The notes beneath the pieces are model-generated. The model worked only from the letters and a program-made list of their open reading frames with translations, was not told the DNA's origin and made no database searches. The translations under genes were made by a program, and so were the position numbers. Below, one piece after another: positions 47,823 through 58,737 of a stretch of DNA of 64,000 nucleotides; within the stretch, counting starts at the first letter, position 1, and each line of letters begins with the position of its first letter. Where the stretch lies: assembly GCA_035310145.1 (NCBI GenBank), contig DATGEL010000042.1, positions 17,034-81,033 of the forward strand. Direction: 5' to 3'. Source of the stretch: Dehalococcoidia bacterium (GTDB lineage Bacteria; Chloroflexota; Dehalococcoidia; CAUJGQ01).

Positions 47823-50800
47823 ATGCCGCCACCCGGTGAAACGGCGGCTCTGTCCAGCGTCCCCGGCGAGGCCGCGGTGGCCACGCTGATGGAGGCGATG
47901 GACTGGGCGGCAACGCCGCTCGGCCCGCGCGAGCAGTGGCCGCAGAGCCTGCGCAGCGCCGTCACCCTGATCCTGGAATCGCGCTACCCGATGATGGTGG
48001 CGTGGGGCCAGGATCTGATCCAGTTCTACAACGACGCCCTTCGCCCGATCCTTGGCGCCTCGAAGCACCCCTCGGCCCTGGGTGCGCCCGCTGCCGAGAC
48101 CTGGCCCGAGGCCTACGGCTTGATCGGTCCGCTGATGCACGGCGTGATGGACTCCGGTGTGGCCGTGTCAAACGGGAACCTGCTGGTGCCCCTGGACCGC
48201 TTCGGCTTCTTGGAGGAGACCCACTTCGACCACTCCTACAGTCCGATTCGCGACGAGACGGGCAGCGTCGCCGGCGTGCTGGTGACCTGCCAGGAGATGA
48301 CCACGCAGGTGCTCGGCGAGCGGCGCCTCGGCATCCTGCGCGACCTGGCGGCGGGCACGGCCGAGGCACGCACGGCGGAAGAGGCTTGCCGCATCGCGGC
48401 CGCCACGCTGGCGACGGCGCAGGCCGATCTGCCGTTTGCGCTGCTGTACCTGCTGGACGCCGAAGGGAGGAACGCCCGGCTGGCGGGCGTTTCGGGGCTG
48501 CCCGCGGGCCTGCCCGCATCGCCGGAGACCGCCTCGCTCGCCGCAACGGTCGATCAAGCCTCCAACGGCTGCTGGCCACTCGGCAGCGTGGTTGAGAGCG
48601 GCCAGACGATCACCCTGCTCGATCTCGCCAGGCGCTTCGGCGTGCTGCCGGTCGCTGCGGCTCCGCCCTGGGATGCGCCGCCGTGGACGGCCGCGCCGCA
48701 GAGCGCGGTGCTCCTGCCCCTGGCGCGGCCGGGCCAGGGCCGGGCGGTTGGGGTGGTGGTGGCGGGCGTCAGCCCGCGCCTGGCGCTCGATCAGCCCTAC
48801 CGCGACTTCATGGACCTGCTGGCGGGACAGATTACCAGCGCCATCGCCAACGCCCGCGCCTACGAAGAGGAACGGGGACGCGCCGAGGCGCTGGCCGAGC
48901 TGGACCGCGCCAAGACGGTCTTCTTCTCCAACGTCAGCCACGAGTTCCGCACGCCGCTCACCCTGCTGCTGGGTCCGCTGCAGGATCTGCTGGCGGGAAC
49001 GGCGGGTGAGCTGCCGTCCGCGGCGCGTGAGCAGCTTCTCCTGGCACAGCGTAATGCCGGCCGGCTGCTGCGGCTGGTGAACACGCTGCTGGACTTCTCG
49101 CGCATCGAGGCGGGGCGCATGCAGGCGGTGTTTGAGCCCACCGACCTCGCGGCGCTCAGCGCAGACCTGGCCAGCGTCTTTCGCTCGGCGGTGGAGCGCG
49201 CGGGGCTGCGGCTGAACATCGATTGCCCGCCGCTGCCGCAGCCGGTTTACGTCGACCGCGAGCTGTGGGAGAAGATCGTCCTCAATCTGCTATCCAACGC
49301 GCTGAAGTTCACGTTTGCGGGCGAGATCGACGTGCGCCTGGCCTGGCAGGGCGACCACGCGACGCTGACGGTGCGCGACACCGGCGTCGGCATCCCCGCC
49401 GACGAACTGCCCCGTCTGTTCGAGCGCTTCCACCGCATACAGGGCACGCGCGGCCGCAGTGCAGAGGGCACGGGCATCGGCCTGGCGCTGGTGCAGGAGC
49501 TGGTACGGTTGCACGGCGGCACGGTCACGGTGGAGAGCACGCCGGGCAAGGGGACGGCGTTCAGAATCTCGGTGCCGGCCGGCAGCGCCCACCTCCCATC
49601 CGATCGCATCGAGGCGCCGCGCGGCGCGGCCTCGACCGCGATCGGCGCCGCGCCCTTCGTGGAGGAGGCGCTGCGCTGGCTGCCGGACGACACCGACTCG
49701 AACCCGGCGCCGGCGCCGGAAAGCGAGAGCCTGCCCTGGCAGGCGGCGCCTCCCGCCGTCCCAGCCGTGCACGCGGCGCGAATCTTGATCGCCGACGACA
49801 ACGCCGACATGCGCGCCTATCTGCAGCGCCTGCTCGGCCGGCGCTGGCGCGTGGAGGCCGTGGCCGACGGCGCGGCCGCGCTCGCCGCCGCGCGGCGGCA
49901 GACCCCGGATCTGGTGCTGGCCGACGTGATGATGCCGGGCATGGACGGCTTCGCTCTGCTGCGCGCGCTGCGCACGGATGAGGCGACGCGGCAGGCGCCG
50001 GTGCTGCTGCTCTCGGCGCGGGCCGGCGAAGAGGCCAGCGTCGAGGGTCTTCGGGCCGGCGCCGATGACTATCTGGTCAAGCCGTTCTCCGCACGCGAGC
50101 TGCTGGCGCGCGTGAGCGCGCACCTCGAACTGGCGCGGCTGCGGGCGGAGGCGGCGCGACGCGAGCAGGCGCTGCGGCGCGAAGCCGAGCAGGCGCGCGA
50201 GGCTGCCGAAGGCGAGCGTCAACGGCTGTTCGACCTCTTCATCGAGGCGCCGGCGATCATCTGCCTCCTGCAGGGGCCAGAGCACCGTTTCGTCTTCGCC
50301 AACCCGCGCTACTGGCAGGTCGTCGGCAAGCGCAACCCCATCGGCCTCAGCGTGCGCGAGGCCTTGCCCGAGATCGCCGCACAGGGCTTCCTGAAACTGC
50401 TGGACCGGGTCTTCGCCAGCGGCCAGCCGGCCTACGGCGCCGAGCAACTCGTGCTGCTCGACCGCAACGGCACCGGCGCCCTGGAGCAGGCGTACTTCGA
50501 CTTCATCTATCAGCCCACCCACGGCGAGGATGGCCGCGTCGACGGCATCTTCGTCCACGCCGTAGAAGTGACGCAGCAAGTGCGGGCGCGCCAGGAGACC
50601 GAGCGGCTTGCCGAAGCGAATGCCCGGCTGCTCCGTGAAACGAAGGCTGCCCTCGGCGAGCGCGACGCCTTCATCGCCGCGATCACTCACGATCTGAAGT
50701 CGCCGCTGACGAGCATCACCGGCGTGGTGCAACTGCTCGAACGCCGGGCGCAGAGCGCCGATACGGTGGAGAGCGGCCCGCTGCGGCAAGGCCTGGGCAT

Positions 50801-51356
50801 CATCGCGGGCGCCGGGGCGCGCATGCTGGCGATGGTATCCGAGTTGGTGGATCTCGCGCGGCTGCAGAGCGGGCAGCCGCCCGAGCTGGATCGCTCGACC
50901 TTCGACCTCGTGGTGGCGGCGCGGCATTGCGTGGCCGAGATCCAGCAGACGGCACGCCGTCATACGCTCACCGTCGCGGCGCAGACGGATGCGGTCGTCG
51001 GACGGTGGGACCGGCCGCGGATCGAACGCGTGATCACCAATATGCTCAGCAACGCGGTCAAATACAGTCCGGACGGCGGCACGATCGGCGTGAGCGTCGG
51101 CACGGAGGATCGTCAGGGAGCCGGCTGGGCGGTGCTGCGGGTGAGCGATCAGGGCGCCGGCATCCCGCGGGCCGAACTCCCGCACGTGTTCGACCGCTTC
51201 TACCGTGGCAGCAACGTCAGCGGCCATGTCGCTGGCGCCGGCATCGGCCTCGCCGGCGCGAAGCAGATCGTGGAGCTGCACGGCGGCACGATCGAGGTGG
51301 AGAGCCGCGAAGGTGAAGGCTCGACCTTCACCGTGCGCCTGCCGCGGGAGGAGTAA
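47823..51356 (+). CDS. Large hybrid sensor kinase (two histidine kinase cores)
   Basis: 1177 residues. Order: PAS-like sensor (about 20-170), GAF (about 175-340), HisKA with FFSNVSHEFRTPLTLLLG, HATPase (GTGIGLAL), receiver domain (ARILIADDNADMRAYLQRLL, LVLADVMMPGMDG, DYLVKPFSARELLAR; about 655-780), PAS (LFDLFIEAPAIICLLQG), second HisKA (FIAAITHDLKSPLTSITGVV) and second HATPase (DQGAGIP, GAGIGLAG). So it can pass a phosphate within itself or to others. No DNA-binding domain and no cognate regulator beside it. No membrane helix, so cytoplasmic. Confidence 0.88.
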   Translation: MPPPGETAALSSVPGEAAVATLMEAMDWAATPLGPREQWPQSLRSAVTLILESRYPMMVAWGQDLIQFYNDALRPILGASKHPSALGAPAAETWPEAYGLIGPLMHGVMDSGVAVSNGNLLVPLDRFGFLEETHFDHSYSPIRDETGSVAGVLVTCQEMTTQVLGERRLGILRDLAAGTAEARTAEEACRIAAATLATAQADLPFALLYLLDAEGRNARLAGVSGLPAGLPASPETASLAATVDQASNGCWPLGSVVESGQTITLLDLARRFGVLPVAAAPPWDAPPWTAAPQSAVLLPLARPGQGRAVGVVVAGVSPRLALDQPYRDFMDLLAGQITSAIANARAYEEERGRAEALAELDRAKTVFFSNVSHEFRTPLTLLLGPLQDLLAGTAGELPSAAREQLLLAQRNAGRLLRLVNTLLDFSRIEAGRMQAVFEPTDLAALSADLASVFRSAVERAGLRLNIDCPPLPQPVYVDRELWEKIVLNLLSNALKFTFAGEIDVRLAWQGDHATLTVRDTGVGIPADELPRLFERFHRIQGTRGRSAEGTGIGLALVQELVRLHGGTVTVESTPGKGTAFRISVPAGSAHLPSDRIEAPRGAASTAIGAAPFVEEALRWLPDDTDSNPAPAPESESLPWQAAPPAVPAVHAARILIADDNADMRAYLQRLLGRRWRVEAVADGAAALAAARRQTPDLVLADVMMPGMDGFALLRALRTDEATRQAPVLLLSARAGEEASVEGLRAGADDYLVKPFSARELLARVSAHLELARLRAEAARREQALRREAEQAREAAEGERQRLFDLFIEAPAIICLLQGPEHRFVFANPRYWQVVGKRNPIGLSVREALPEIAAQGFLKLLDRVFASGQPAYGAEQLVLLDRNGTGALEQAYFDFIYQPTHGEDGRVDGIFVHAVEVTQQVRARQETERLAEANARLLRETKAALGERDAFIAAITHDLKSPLTSITGVVQLLERRAQSADTVESGPLRQGLGIIAGAGARMLAMVSELVDLARLQSGQPPELDRSTFDLVVAARHCVAEIQQTARRHTLTVAAQTDAVVGRWDRPRIERVITNMLSNAVKYSPDGGTIGVSVGTEDRQGAGWAVLRVSDQGAGIPRAELPHVFDRFYRGSNVSGHVAGAGIGLAGAKQIVELHGGTIEVESREGEGSTFTVRLPREE

Positions 51357-51390
51357 GCGCCGCGCCCGGCCCTCACGTCACTTCACGTAC

Positions 51391-51414
51391 CCCTCTCCCA
51401 TTCCCAGGAGAGGG
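51391..51414 (+). terminator. Hairpin after the hybrid kinase gene
   Basis: CCCTCTCC (51391-51398), 8-nt loop, GGAGAGGG (51407-51414), 35 bases after the stop and without a T-run. Likely a 3' end element, or a repeat of the CTCTCCC/GGAGAGG type. Confidence 0.4.
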
Positions 51415-51486
51415 ACGATCCGGTACTGCCGGGCTCGGATGGCGTCGGGCGAACCGTTCCGGGCGTGGAACGCCCGGTCTTCCATT

Positions 51487-51510
51487 CCCTATTCCTCCCT
51501 ATCCCCTACA
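51487..51510. repeat. Degenerate CCCTAxC heptamers over the upp 3' end
   Basis: CCCTATT, CCT, CCCTATC, CCCTACA. The complement of the upp stop codon (51506-51508) lies in the last unit. A related GGGCGTGGAACGCCCGGTCTT stem sits just before, at about 51467-51487. Confidence 0.45.
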
Positions 51511-52147
51511 CGGTGAAGAACTGGCGGTCGCCGGCGTCGCCCAGGCCGGGCAGGATATAGCTGTGCTCATCGAGGCGGTCGTCGATCGCGGCCAGGTGGA
51601 TGGGCACGTCGGGAAAGGCGCGCTGCACCGCGGCCACGCCTTCGGGCGCGGCGATCAGGCCGATGAACTTGATCCGCGCGATGCCCGCCTCGCGCAGCAC
51701 GCCGATCGCCGCCACGGCCGAGCCGCCGGTGGCCAGCATCGGATCCAGCACCAGCGCCAGGTCGAACTGCGGCGGGCGCGGCAGCCGGTTGTAGTACGCC
51801 ACGGGCTGCAACGTCGCATGGTCACGGTACATACCCAGGTGCCAGACCTGCGCCAGCGGCACCATCTGCAGCACGCCGTCGGCCATGCTGATGCCGGCGC
51901 GCAGGATGGGCACGAGGCCGATGCGATCGGCAAGTTGCTGGCCGGTGGCGGGCTGCATCGGCGTGACGATCCGCACATCATGGAGGCGGGCGTCGGCCAG
52001 CGCCTCGTAGGCCAGGAGCCAGGACAGCTCGCGGATCAACTCGCGGAACAGCTTCGGCTCGGTCTCTTTGCGGCGCAGCGTGGTCAGCTTGTCGCGCACC
52101 AGCGGGTGGGTCGAGGCGAACACGCCGGCAAGGGAGGCGTCAGGCAT
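51506..52147 (-). CDS. upp: Uracil phosphoribosyltransferase
   Basis: 213 residues. It forms UMP from uracil and PRPP in the pyrimidine salvage pathway. VPILRAGISMADGVLQMVP and LDPMLATGGSAVAAIGVL (the PRPP loop, DPMLATGGS) are unambiguous, and the C-terminal uracil-binding segment YILPGLGDAGDRQFFT is intact. Length is typical (about 208-215). Its last codons overlap the heptamer repeat. Confidence 0.95.
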   Translation of the reverse strand: MPDASLAGVFASTHPLVRDKLTTLRRKETEPKLFRELIRELSWLLAYEALADARLHDVRIVTPMQPATGQQLADRIGLVPILRAGISMADGVLQMVPLAQVWHLGMYRDHATLQPVAYYNRLPRPPQFDLALVLDPMLATGGSAVAAIGVLREAGIARIKFIGLIAAPEGVAAVQRAFPDVPIHLAAIDDRLDEHSYILPGLGDAGDRQFFTV

Positions 52148-52232
52148 GCGCGAGCTCCGGGGCGCCGCTCGTCAACGTACGGCGCGGAGCGATTATACGG
52201 GTGGTTGGCCGTGCTTTTCAGTGCAAGTCTCC

Positions 52233-52261
52233 TTGACTCAAGGCGGGGCCGTTGATACTCT
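52233..52261 (+). promoter_or_regulatory. Promoter for the tRNA-Thr/tuf/ribosomal protein cluster
   Basis: TTGACT (52233-52238), a 17-bp spacer and TACTCT (52256-52261). It is the only good sigma-70-like promoter seen between upp and the first tRNA and points towards it, leaving a leader of about 160 bases. Confidence 0.5.
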
Positions 52262-52428
52262 TACCGCCGAAGCGCGCGCAGCAGTGTGCGGTAGCTTGCC
52301 TGTTTTTATGGTGTAAGCCGTGAGGCGAAGCATCCGTGACGACGGGCAAGCTGCGAGGGTGCGGTCGCTGCCGGGCGCTCGCGGCGAAGACTTGAGCGGT
52401 CCGGCGGCCGGAACCCGCTCAGGTCCTG

Positions 52429-52500
52429 GCCCGGGTGGCGCAACGGCAGCGCAACCGATTTGTAATCGGTAGGTTAGGGGTTCGAATCCCCTCTCGGGCT
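52429..52500 (+). tRNA. tRNA-Thr (UGU)
   Basis: Acceptor GCCCGGG/CTCGGGC with one G-U pair, D arm, anticodon stem ACCGA/TCGGT with loop TTTGTAA and anticodon TGT (52461-52463), T arm AGGGG-TTCGAAT-CCCCT. No encoded CCA. It reads ACA, ACG and other ACN codons. Confidence 0.95.
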
Positions 52501-52597
52501 CCGAACCGCAGCACCGCGGCGCAGCGCGAACCGGGGAGCCAGCCGCTGCCCGCACCGCCCACGGCACCCTCACACCTGCTGTTCGACGCCCGCGACC

Positions 52598-52670
52598 GCC
52601 CTCATAGCTCAGCCGGCAGAGCGCGTTCTTGGTAAGAACGAGGTCTCCAGTTCGAATCTGGATGAGGGCT
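52598..52670 (+). tRNA. tRNA-Thr (GGU)
   Basis: Acceptor GCCCTCA/TGAGGGC, anticodon stem CGTTC/GAACG with loop TTGGTAA and anticodon GGT (52631-52633), T arm with TTCGAAT. CCA follows at 52671-52673. It reads ACC and ACU. A tRNA-Thr just before tuf is also found in E. coli (thrT-tufB). Confidence 0.95.
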
Positions 52671-52758
52671 CCAGCGCGTTCCGGCGTGGCGCTATGCTCT
52701 GCGACATTATCTGCATCGGCACCGAATGCCGCCGTTCGGTGAGGAGGACATTCAAGTC

Positions 52759-53958
<1,200 letters not shown>

Positions 53959-53961
53959 ACG

Positions 53962-54270
53962 ATGGCACGGCAGAAGATCCGCATCCGCCTCAAGGCGTTC
54001 GACCACCGCATCCTCGATCAGTCTGCTCAGCAGATCGTCGAGGCGGCGGAGCGCACCGGCGCCGCGGTGGCCGGGCCAATCCCGCTGCCCACGCGCATTC
54101 AGAAGTACACGGTCAATCGCGGGCCGTTCATCGACAAGGATTCGCGCGAGCAGTTCGAGATGCGCACGCACAAGCGGCTGATCGACATCGTCGAGCCGAC
54201 GAACAAGACGGTCGATACGCTGATGCGCCTGCAACTGCCGGCCGGCGTGGATATCGAGATCAAACTTTAG
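53962..54270 (+). CDS. rpsJ: 30S ribosomal protein S10
   Basis: 102 residues, [20 protein letters not shown]; it binds the 3' domain of 16S rRNA and, with NusB, acts in antitermination. [20 protein letters not shown] and [18 protein letters not shown] are the conserved motifs. It starts the S10 operon proper. Confidence 0.97.
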   Translation: MARQKIRIRLKAFDHRILDQSAQQIVEAAERTGAAVAGPIPLPTRIQKYTVNRGPFIDKDSREQFEMRTHKRLIDIVEPTNKTVDTLMRLQLPAGVDIEIKL

Positions 54271-54330
54271 CGCTCGCATTCGCTGTGCGGCTGCATTGCC
54301 GGCGGCGCGGCGGATGAGGACGGGAACACG

Positions 54331-54972
54331 ATGGCGATCGAAGGTTTGCTCGGCAAGAAGCTCGGCATGTTGCAGCGCTTCGACGACAACGGCGAAGTGC
54401 GCGGCGTGAGCGTGATCGAGGCGGGACCGTGCCTCGTCACCCAGGTGAAGACACTGGAGACGGACGGCTACAACGCCGTGCAGCTCGGCTACGGCGCGAT
54501 CAAGGACAGCAAGCTGAACCAGCCGCTGCGCGGCCATCTCAAGGCGAGCGGCGGCCAGTTCCGCCACCTGCGCGAGTTCAAGGTCGACGACATCGACGCC
54601 TGGCAGGTCGGCCAGCGGGTGGCGACCGACATCTTCAAGCCGGGCGACCGCGTGGACGTGATCGCCGTCTCCAAGGGCAAGGGCTTCCAGGGCGGCGTGA
54701 AGCGGCACGGCTTCCACGGCGGCCCCAAGACGCACGGCCAGTCGGACCGGCATCGCGCCCCCGGCTCCGTCGGCTCGACCACGACGCCGGGGCGCGTGCT
54801 CAAGGGGCTGCGCATGGCCGGGCACATGGGCGACAAGCAGGTGACCGTGCGCAATCTGCTGGTGGTGGAGTCGAACCCGGCGCGCGGCATCCTCATGCTT
54901 GCCGGCGCGGTGCCCGGCGGGCGCAACGGCCTCGTGCGCATCCGGCGGGCGAAGAAAGCGCAGGGAAGCTGA
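54331..54972 (+). CDS. rplC: 50S ribosomal protein L3
   Basis: 213 residues, one of the first proteins to bind 23S rRNA near the peptidyl transferase centre. GLLGKKLGMLQRFDDNGEVR and the loop GFQGGVKRHGFHGGPKTHGQ, SDRHRAPGSVGS are diagnostic. It ends one base before the rplD ribosome site and GAGATG start. Confidence 0.97.
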   Translation: MAIEGLLGKKLGMLQRFDDNGEVRGVSVIEAGPCLVTQVKTLETDGYNAVQLGYGAIKDSKLNQPLRGHLKASGGQFRHLREFKVDDIDAWQVGQRVATDIFKPGDRVDVIAVSKGKGFQGGVKRHGFHGGPKTHGQSDRHRAPGSVGSTTTPGRVLKGLRMAGHMGDKQVTVRNLLVVESNPARGILMLAGAVPGGRNGLVRIRRAKKAQGS

Positions 54973-54973
54973 G

Positions 54974-55651
54974 ATGCAGCTCGATGTGATCAACGGCGCC
55001 GGCGAGCGCGTCTCCTCGATCGTGGTGGACGACGCCGTCTTCGGCGTGCGGCCCAACCTGCCGCTGATGCACCAGGCCGTGCTGGCGCAGCTCGCCAACC
55101 GCCGCGTGGGCAACGCCAACACCAAGACGCGCGGCGAGGTCGAGGGCAGCACGGTCAAGATCCGCAAGCAGAAGGGGCTCGGCCGCGCCCGCCAGGGCAG
55201 CATCCGCGCCCCGCACCATCGCCACGGCGGCATTGTCTTCGGTCCCAGGCCGCGCGACTTCAGCCGGGAGATGCCCAAGCGCATGCGCCGGCAGGCGCTG
55301 CGCAGCGCGCTCTCCGCTAAGGCGAAGGACGGCGAGATCGTCGTGCTCGAGGCGCTGAAGCTCGACGGCCCCAGGACGCGCGCCGTGGCCGGCCCGCTGA
55401 AGGCGGCCGGCGCGACGCGCACGGCGCTGCTGGTGACGGCCGACGCCGACCGCAACGTGCTGATGAGCACGCGCAACATCGAGGGCGCGATGCACTTGCC
55501 CGCCGACCGCATCAACACGTACGAGATCCTGCGCCACCGGCGGGTGGTGCTGACCGTGGACTCGGTGCGGCGCATCGAGGCGCTGTGGGGCGGCGAGCGG
55601 GCGAATCATCGCCGGCCGGCGCCCGCCGCGGCCGCTGGAGGACCGGTCTGA
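54974..55651 (+). CDS. rplD: 50S ribosomal protein L4
   Basis: 225 residues. The long loop lining the exit tunnel (GRARQGSIRAPHHRHGGIVF) and RRQALRSALSAKAK are conserved. In many bacteria L4 represses its own operon by binding the leader mRNA. The stop (TGA) overlaps the rplW start (TGATG). Confidence 0.95.
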   Translation: MQLDVINGAGERVSSIVVDDAVFGVRPNLPLMHQAVLAQLANRRVGNANTKTRGEVEGSTVKIRKQKGLGRARQGSIRAPHHRHGGIVFGPRPRDFSREMPKRMRRQALRSALSAKAKDGEIVVLEALKLDGPRTRAVAGPLKAAGATRTALLVTADADRNVLMSTRNIEGAMHLPADRINTYEILRHRRVVLTVDSVRRIEALWGGERANHRRPAPAAAAGGPV

Positions 55652-55953
55652 TGGCGAAGGAGATCAACCCCTACGCGGTGCTCGTGCGCCCGCTGATCAC
55701 CGAGAAGGGCACGATGCTCAGCACCGAGAACAAGTACCCGTTCGAGGTGCGCAGCGACGCGAACAAGATCCAGATCAAGGCGGCCGTCGAGCTGGCCTTC
55801 GGCGTCAAGGTGAAGGACGTCAACACGCTGAACGTGCATGGCAAGACGAAGCGGCGCGGGCGCAAGCGGCTGTCCAGCACGGGCCGCTCCTGGAAGAAGG
55901 CGATCGTCACGCTGATGCCGGGCGAGAAGATCGAGGTCTACTCCGGCGTCTAG
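55651..55953 (+). CDS. rplW: 50S ribosomal protein L23
   Basis: 100 residues; it lies at the tunnel exit and binds trigger factor. PLITEKGTMLSTENKYPFEV and NTLNVHGKTKRRGRKRL are typical. The ATG shares its A with the rplD stop, so translation is coupled. Confidence 0.96.
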   Translation: MAKEINPYAVLVRPLITEKGTMLSTENKYPFEVRSDANKIQIKAAVELAFGVKVKDVNTLNVHGKTKRRGRKRLSSTGRSWKKAIVTLMPGEKIEVYSGV

Positions 55954-55986
55954 GCGCCGGCGACGCGGGCGCTGATGAGCCGAGTT

Positions 55987-56016
55987 GCTGCGATGGGCAT
56001 GTAGTGCCCGTCTTGA
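55987..56016 (+). repeat. GGGC/GCCC stem-loop before the rplB ribosome site
   Basis: GCTGCGATGGGCATGTAGTG and CCCGTCTTGA. GGGC-A-TGTAG-T-GCCC forms a short hairpin. The same motif stands before rplN (59823-59882, two copies) and a weaker one after the hybrid kinase (51467). Confidence 0.55.
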
Positions 56017-56026
56017 GGAATCAGGC

Positions 56027-56854
56027 ATGCCGATCAAGCAGTTCAAGCCCACCTCGCCCGGGCGGCGCGGCGCTTCGGGCTACACCTTCGAGGAGCTGAC
56101 GAAGAAGCGGCCGGAAAAGTCGCTGACCGTCGCCCTCAAGAGCAAGGCCGGGCGCAACAACCAGGGCAAGATCACCGTGCGCCAGCGCGGCGGCGGCCAC
56201 AAGCGGCTGCTGCGCCTGATCGACTTCAAGCGTAGCAAGCAGGGCGTGCCCGGCAAAGTCGTCGCGCTGGAGTACGACCCGAACCGCTCGGCCCGTATCG
56301 CCCTGATCCAGTACCGCGACGGCGAGAAGCGCTACATTCTCGCGCCCCAGGGGCTGAAGGTCGGCGACACGGTGCAGGCCGGCGCTGGCTCGGAGATCCG
56401 CGTCGGCAACGCGCTGCCGCTCCGCCTGATCCCCACCGGCACGGTGATTCACAACATCGAGCTGAACCTGGGCCGCGGCGGGCAGATCGTGCGCTCGGCC
56501 GGCGCCTCGGCGCAGCTGATGGCGAAAGAGGGCACCTACAGCACCGTGCGCCTGCCTTCCGGCGAGATGCGCCGCGTGCTCTCCGAGTGCATGGCGACGA
56601 TCGGCTCCGTGGGCAACCCGGAGCACAACATTCTCAAGCTGGGCAAGGCGGGGCGCACGGCGCACCGCGGCCGGCGGCCGCAGGTGCGCGGCTCGGCGAT
56701 GAACCCGCGCGACCATCCGCACGGCGGCGGCGAGGGCAAGTCGCCGGTGGGCTTGCCGGGGCCGAAGACGCCCTGGGGCAAGCCGGCGCTGGGTCTGCGC
56801 ACGCGCAATAACAAGCAGACGGACAAGCTGATCGTGCGGCGGCGCACGAAGTAG
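56027..56854 (+). CDS. rplB: 50S ribosomal protein L2
   Basis: 275 residues; essential for subunit joining and peptidyl transfer. [20 protein letters not shown] near the start and [23 protein letters not shown] [18 protein letters not shown] near the end, with the conserved His, are diagnostic. ATG 56027 follows the stem-loop repeat with GAGGAA. Confidence 0.97.
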   Translation: MPIKQFKPTSPGRRGASGYTFEELTKKRPEKSLTVALKSKAGRNNQGKITVRQRGGGHKRLLRLIDFKRSKQGVPGKVVALEYDPNRSARIALIQYRDGEKRYILAPQGLKVGDTVQAGAGSEIRVGNALPLRLIPTGTVIHNIELNLGRGGQIVRSAGASAQLMAKEGTYSTVRLPSGEMRRVLSECMATIGSVGNPEHNILKLGKAGRTAHRGRRPQVRGSAMNPRDHPHGGGEGKSPVGLPGPKTPWGKPALGLRTRNNKQTDKLIVRRRTK

Positions 56855-56869
56855 GCGGGAGGCTGGCCT

Positions 56870-57163
56870 GTGTCCCGATCGACGAAGAAGGGGCCGTACG
56901 TTCACGAGAGCCTGATCAAGAAGGTCGATGCGATCACGCGCAGCGGCCAGAAGAGCGTGATCAAGACCTGGTCGCGCGCTTCGACCGTGATGCCGCAGAT
57001 GGTGGGCCTCACGATCGCGATCCACAACGGCCAGAAGCACGTGCCGATCTACATCACCGAGAACATGGTCGGGCACAAGCTCGGCGAGTTCGCGCCCACG
57101 CGGCACTTCCGCGGCCACGTGGCCAAGTCGGAGCGCACCACGCGCGTCGCCGGCAAGCGCTAG
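56870..57163 (+). CDS. rpsS: 30S ribosomal protein S19
   Basis: 97 residues from GTG 56870. [18 protein letters not shown] and [20 protein letters not shown], plus [19 protein letters not shown], are the family core. It binds the 16S head with S13. Confidence 0.96.
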   Translation: MSRSTKKGPYVHESLIKKVDAITRSGQKSVIKTWSRASTVMPQMVGLTIAIHNGQKHVPIYITENMVGHKLGEFAPTRHFRGHVAKSERTTRVAGKR

Positions 57164-57205
57164 GCCCGGAAGTCACCCGGAAGTCACAAAGAGCAGGAAG
57201 AGACG

Positions 57206-57538
57206 ATGCGCGTACAGGCAACGGCACGAAACATCCGCGTCTCGGCGCGCAAAGTGCGGCTGCTGCTCGACGAGCTGCCGGGCAAGGGTATCGACGAGGC
57301 GAGCACCACGTTGCGCTACTCGGGCAAGCCGATCGCCAAGGTCGTGGACAAGGTCTTGCAGTCGGCCGCGGCGAACGCGGAGAACAACTACTCGATGGAC
57401 CGCGACACGCTGCGCGTGGTCGAGGCCTACGCCGGCGAGGGCGCGACGCTCAAGCGCTTCAAGCCGCGCTCGCGCGGCCGCGTCAGCCCGATCTTGAAGC
57501 GCACGGCGCACATCACCGTGATCGTGGACGAAGCGTAG
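57206..57538 (+). CDS. rplV: 50S ribosomal protein L22
   Basis: 110 residues; its long hairpin reaches the exit tunnel. [20 protein letters not shown] and the tip [20 protein letters not shown] are conserved. Macrolide resistance mutations usually map to this tip in other bacteria; nothing unusual is seen here. Confidence 0.96.
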   Translation: MRVQATARNIRVSARKVRLLLDELPGKGIDEASTTLRYSGKPIAKVVDKVLQSAAANAENNYSMDRDTLRVVEAYAGEGATLKRFKPRSRGRVSPILKRTAHITVIVDEA

Positions 57539-57582
57539 CAGGCGGAGGCGCCGCGAGGCGGGCAAGGGGAGAGGTCAGGCGC

Positions 57583-58650
57583 ATGGGCCACAAAATCCAT
57601 CCGACGGGCTTTCGCGTCGGCGTGATCTACGGCTGGCAGAGCAAGTGGTACTCGGATCGCGGCTATACACGCCTGCTGCACGAGGACCTGGCCGTGCGCC
57701 GCAAGATCATGACGCAGCTCGCCGATGCCTCGATCTCGCGCGTCGACATCGACCGCAGCGCCAACCAGGTGACGATCACGATCCATACGGCGAAGCCGGG
57801 CATCGTCATCGGCCGCCAGGGCGCCAAGGTCGAGGAGCTGCGCCAGACGCTGGACAAGCTCACCGGCCGCCGCGTGCGCGTCAACATCCAGGAGATCCGC
57901 GTACCCGAGCTGGACGCCTATCTCGTGGCGCGCAGCATCGCCGATCAGTTGCAGCGGCGCATCGCCTTCCGCCGCGCCATGAAGCAGGCGGTGCAGCGCA
58001 CCATGCAGCGCGGCGCCAAGGGCATCAAGGTCATCGTCGCCGGGCGGCTGGGCGGCGCCGAGATGTCGCGCCGCGAGACGGAGAAGGACGGCCGCGTGCC
58101 GCTGCACACGCTGCGCGCGGATATCGACTACGGCCTGGCCGAGGCGCACACGACGTTCGGCCGCATCGGCGTCAAGGTCTGGATCTACAAGGGCGAGATC
58201 CTGCCTGAGCCGAAGCAGCAACGGCCCGAAGCCGAGGAGATGGCCGCGGCCGAAGCCGCCGCCGTGCCCGCCGCGGCCGTAGCGCCGGAGCCGCCGGCAG
58301 CAGCGACCGTCGCCGCGCAGGAACCGGCTGTGCAGCCGCCGGTTCCTGCAGTTGCGGCCGCGCCCGAGCCTGCTCCTGCCGCCGCGCCGGCGCCGGCCGA
58401 AGCGGTGACAGCCGCACCCGCCGCCCCGGCCGCCGACCCGATGGCGGAACTGCAGCGCATGCAGGAAGAGATGCGGCGCATGCAGGAGGAGATGGCCCGC
58501 CTGCAGCGCCAGGCCGCCGAGGCCGTGCAGCAGCAGGGCGCGCCGCCGGCCGCAGGCGAGCCGGCGCCGCCGGAAACGACGCCCGAGGAGAAGCCGACGG
58601 CTTCCGACGAGAGCCTGGAGGCCGAGCGCGAGAATCCGCCCGGCGAGTAA
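57583..58650 (+). CDS. rpsC: 30S ribosomal protein S3 with long acidic/Pro-Ala C-terminal extension
   Basis: 355 residues, about 120-140 more than usual (about 210-240). The S3 part is normal: [20 protein letters not shown], the KH domain [16 protein letters not shown] and [20 protein letters not shown]. From about residue 212 comes an extension: an Ala/Pro linker of about 80 residues, a Met/Gln-rich coiled-coil [20 protein letters not shown] and a Glu-rich tail. Such extensions are seen in some Chloroflexota and actinobacterial S3 proteins. It guards the mRNA entry site, so the tail may make extra contacts. Confidence 0.95.
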   Translation: MGHKIHPTGFRVGVIYGWQSKWYSDRGYTRLLHEDLAVRRKIMTQLADASISRVDIDRSANQVTITIHTAKPGIVIGRQGAKVEELRQTLDKLTGRRVRVNIQEIRVPELDAYLVARSIADQLQRRIAFRRAMKQAVQRTMQRGAKGIKVIVAGRLGGAEMSRRETEKDGRVPLHTLRADIDYGLAEAHTTFGRIGVKVWIYKGEILPEPKQQRPEAEEMAAAEAAAVPAAAVAPEPPAAATVAAQEPAVQPPVPAVAAAPEPAPAAAPAPAEAVTAAPAAPAADPMAELQRMQEEMRRMQEEMARLQRQAAEAVQQQGAPPAAGEPAPPETTPEEKPTASDESLEAERENPPGE

Positions 58651-58737
58651 GCCAAGACCAGCGTCCGGCAGCGGGCGCGGAGAACCCGCCGTGCGGCGGC
58701 GCGACTGTCGTGTCGCCCCGGCAACCGAGGAACGACG

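Noticed and set aside
49290..51281. Long minus-strand open frame opposite the hybrid kinase; likewise 46046-47965 opposite the KimA-like gene
   Set aside because: Both mirror real genes, with Arg/His/Gln-rich composition typical of antisense reading of GC-rich codons.
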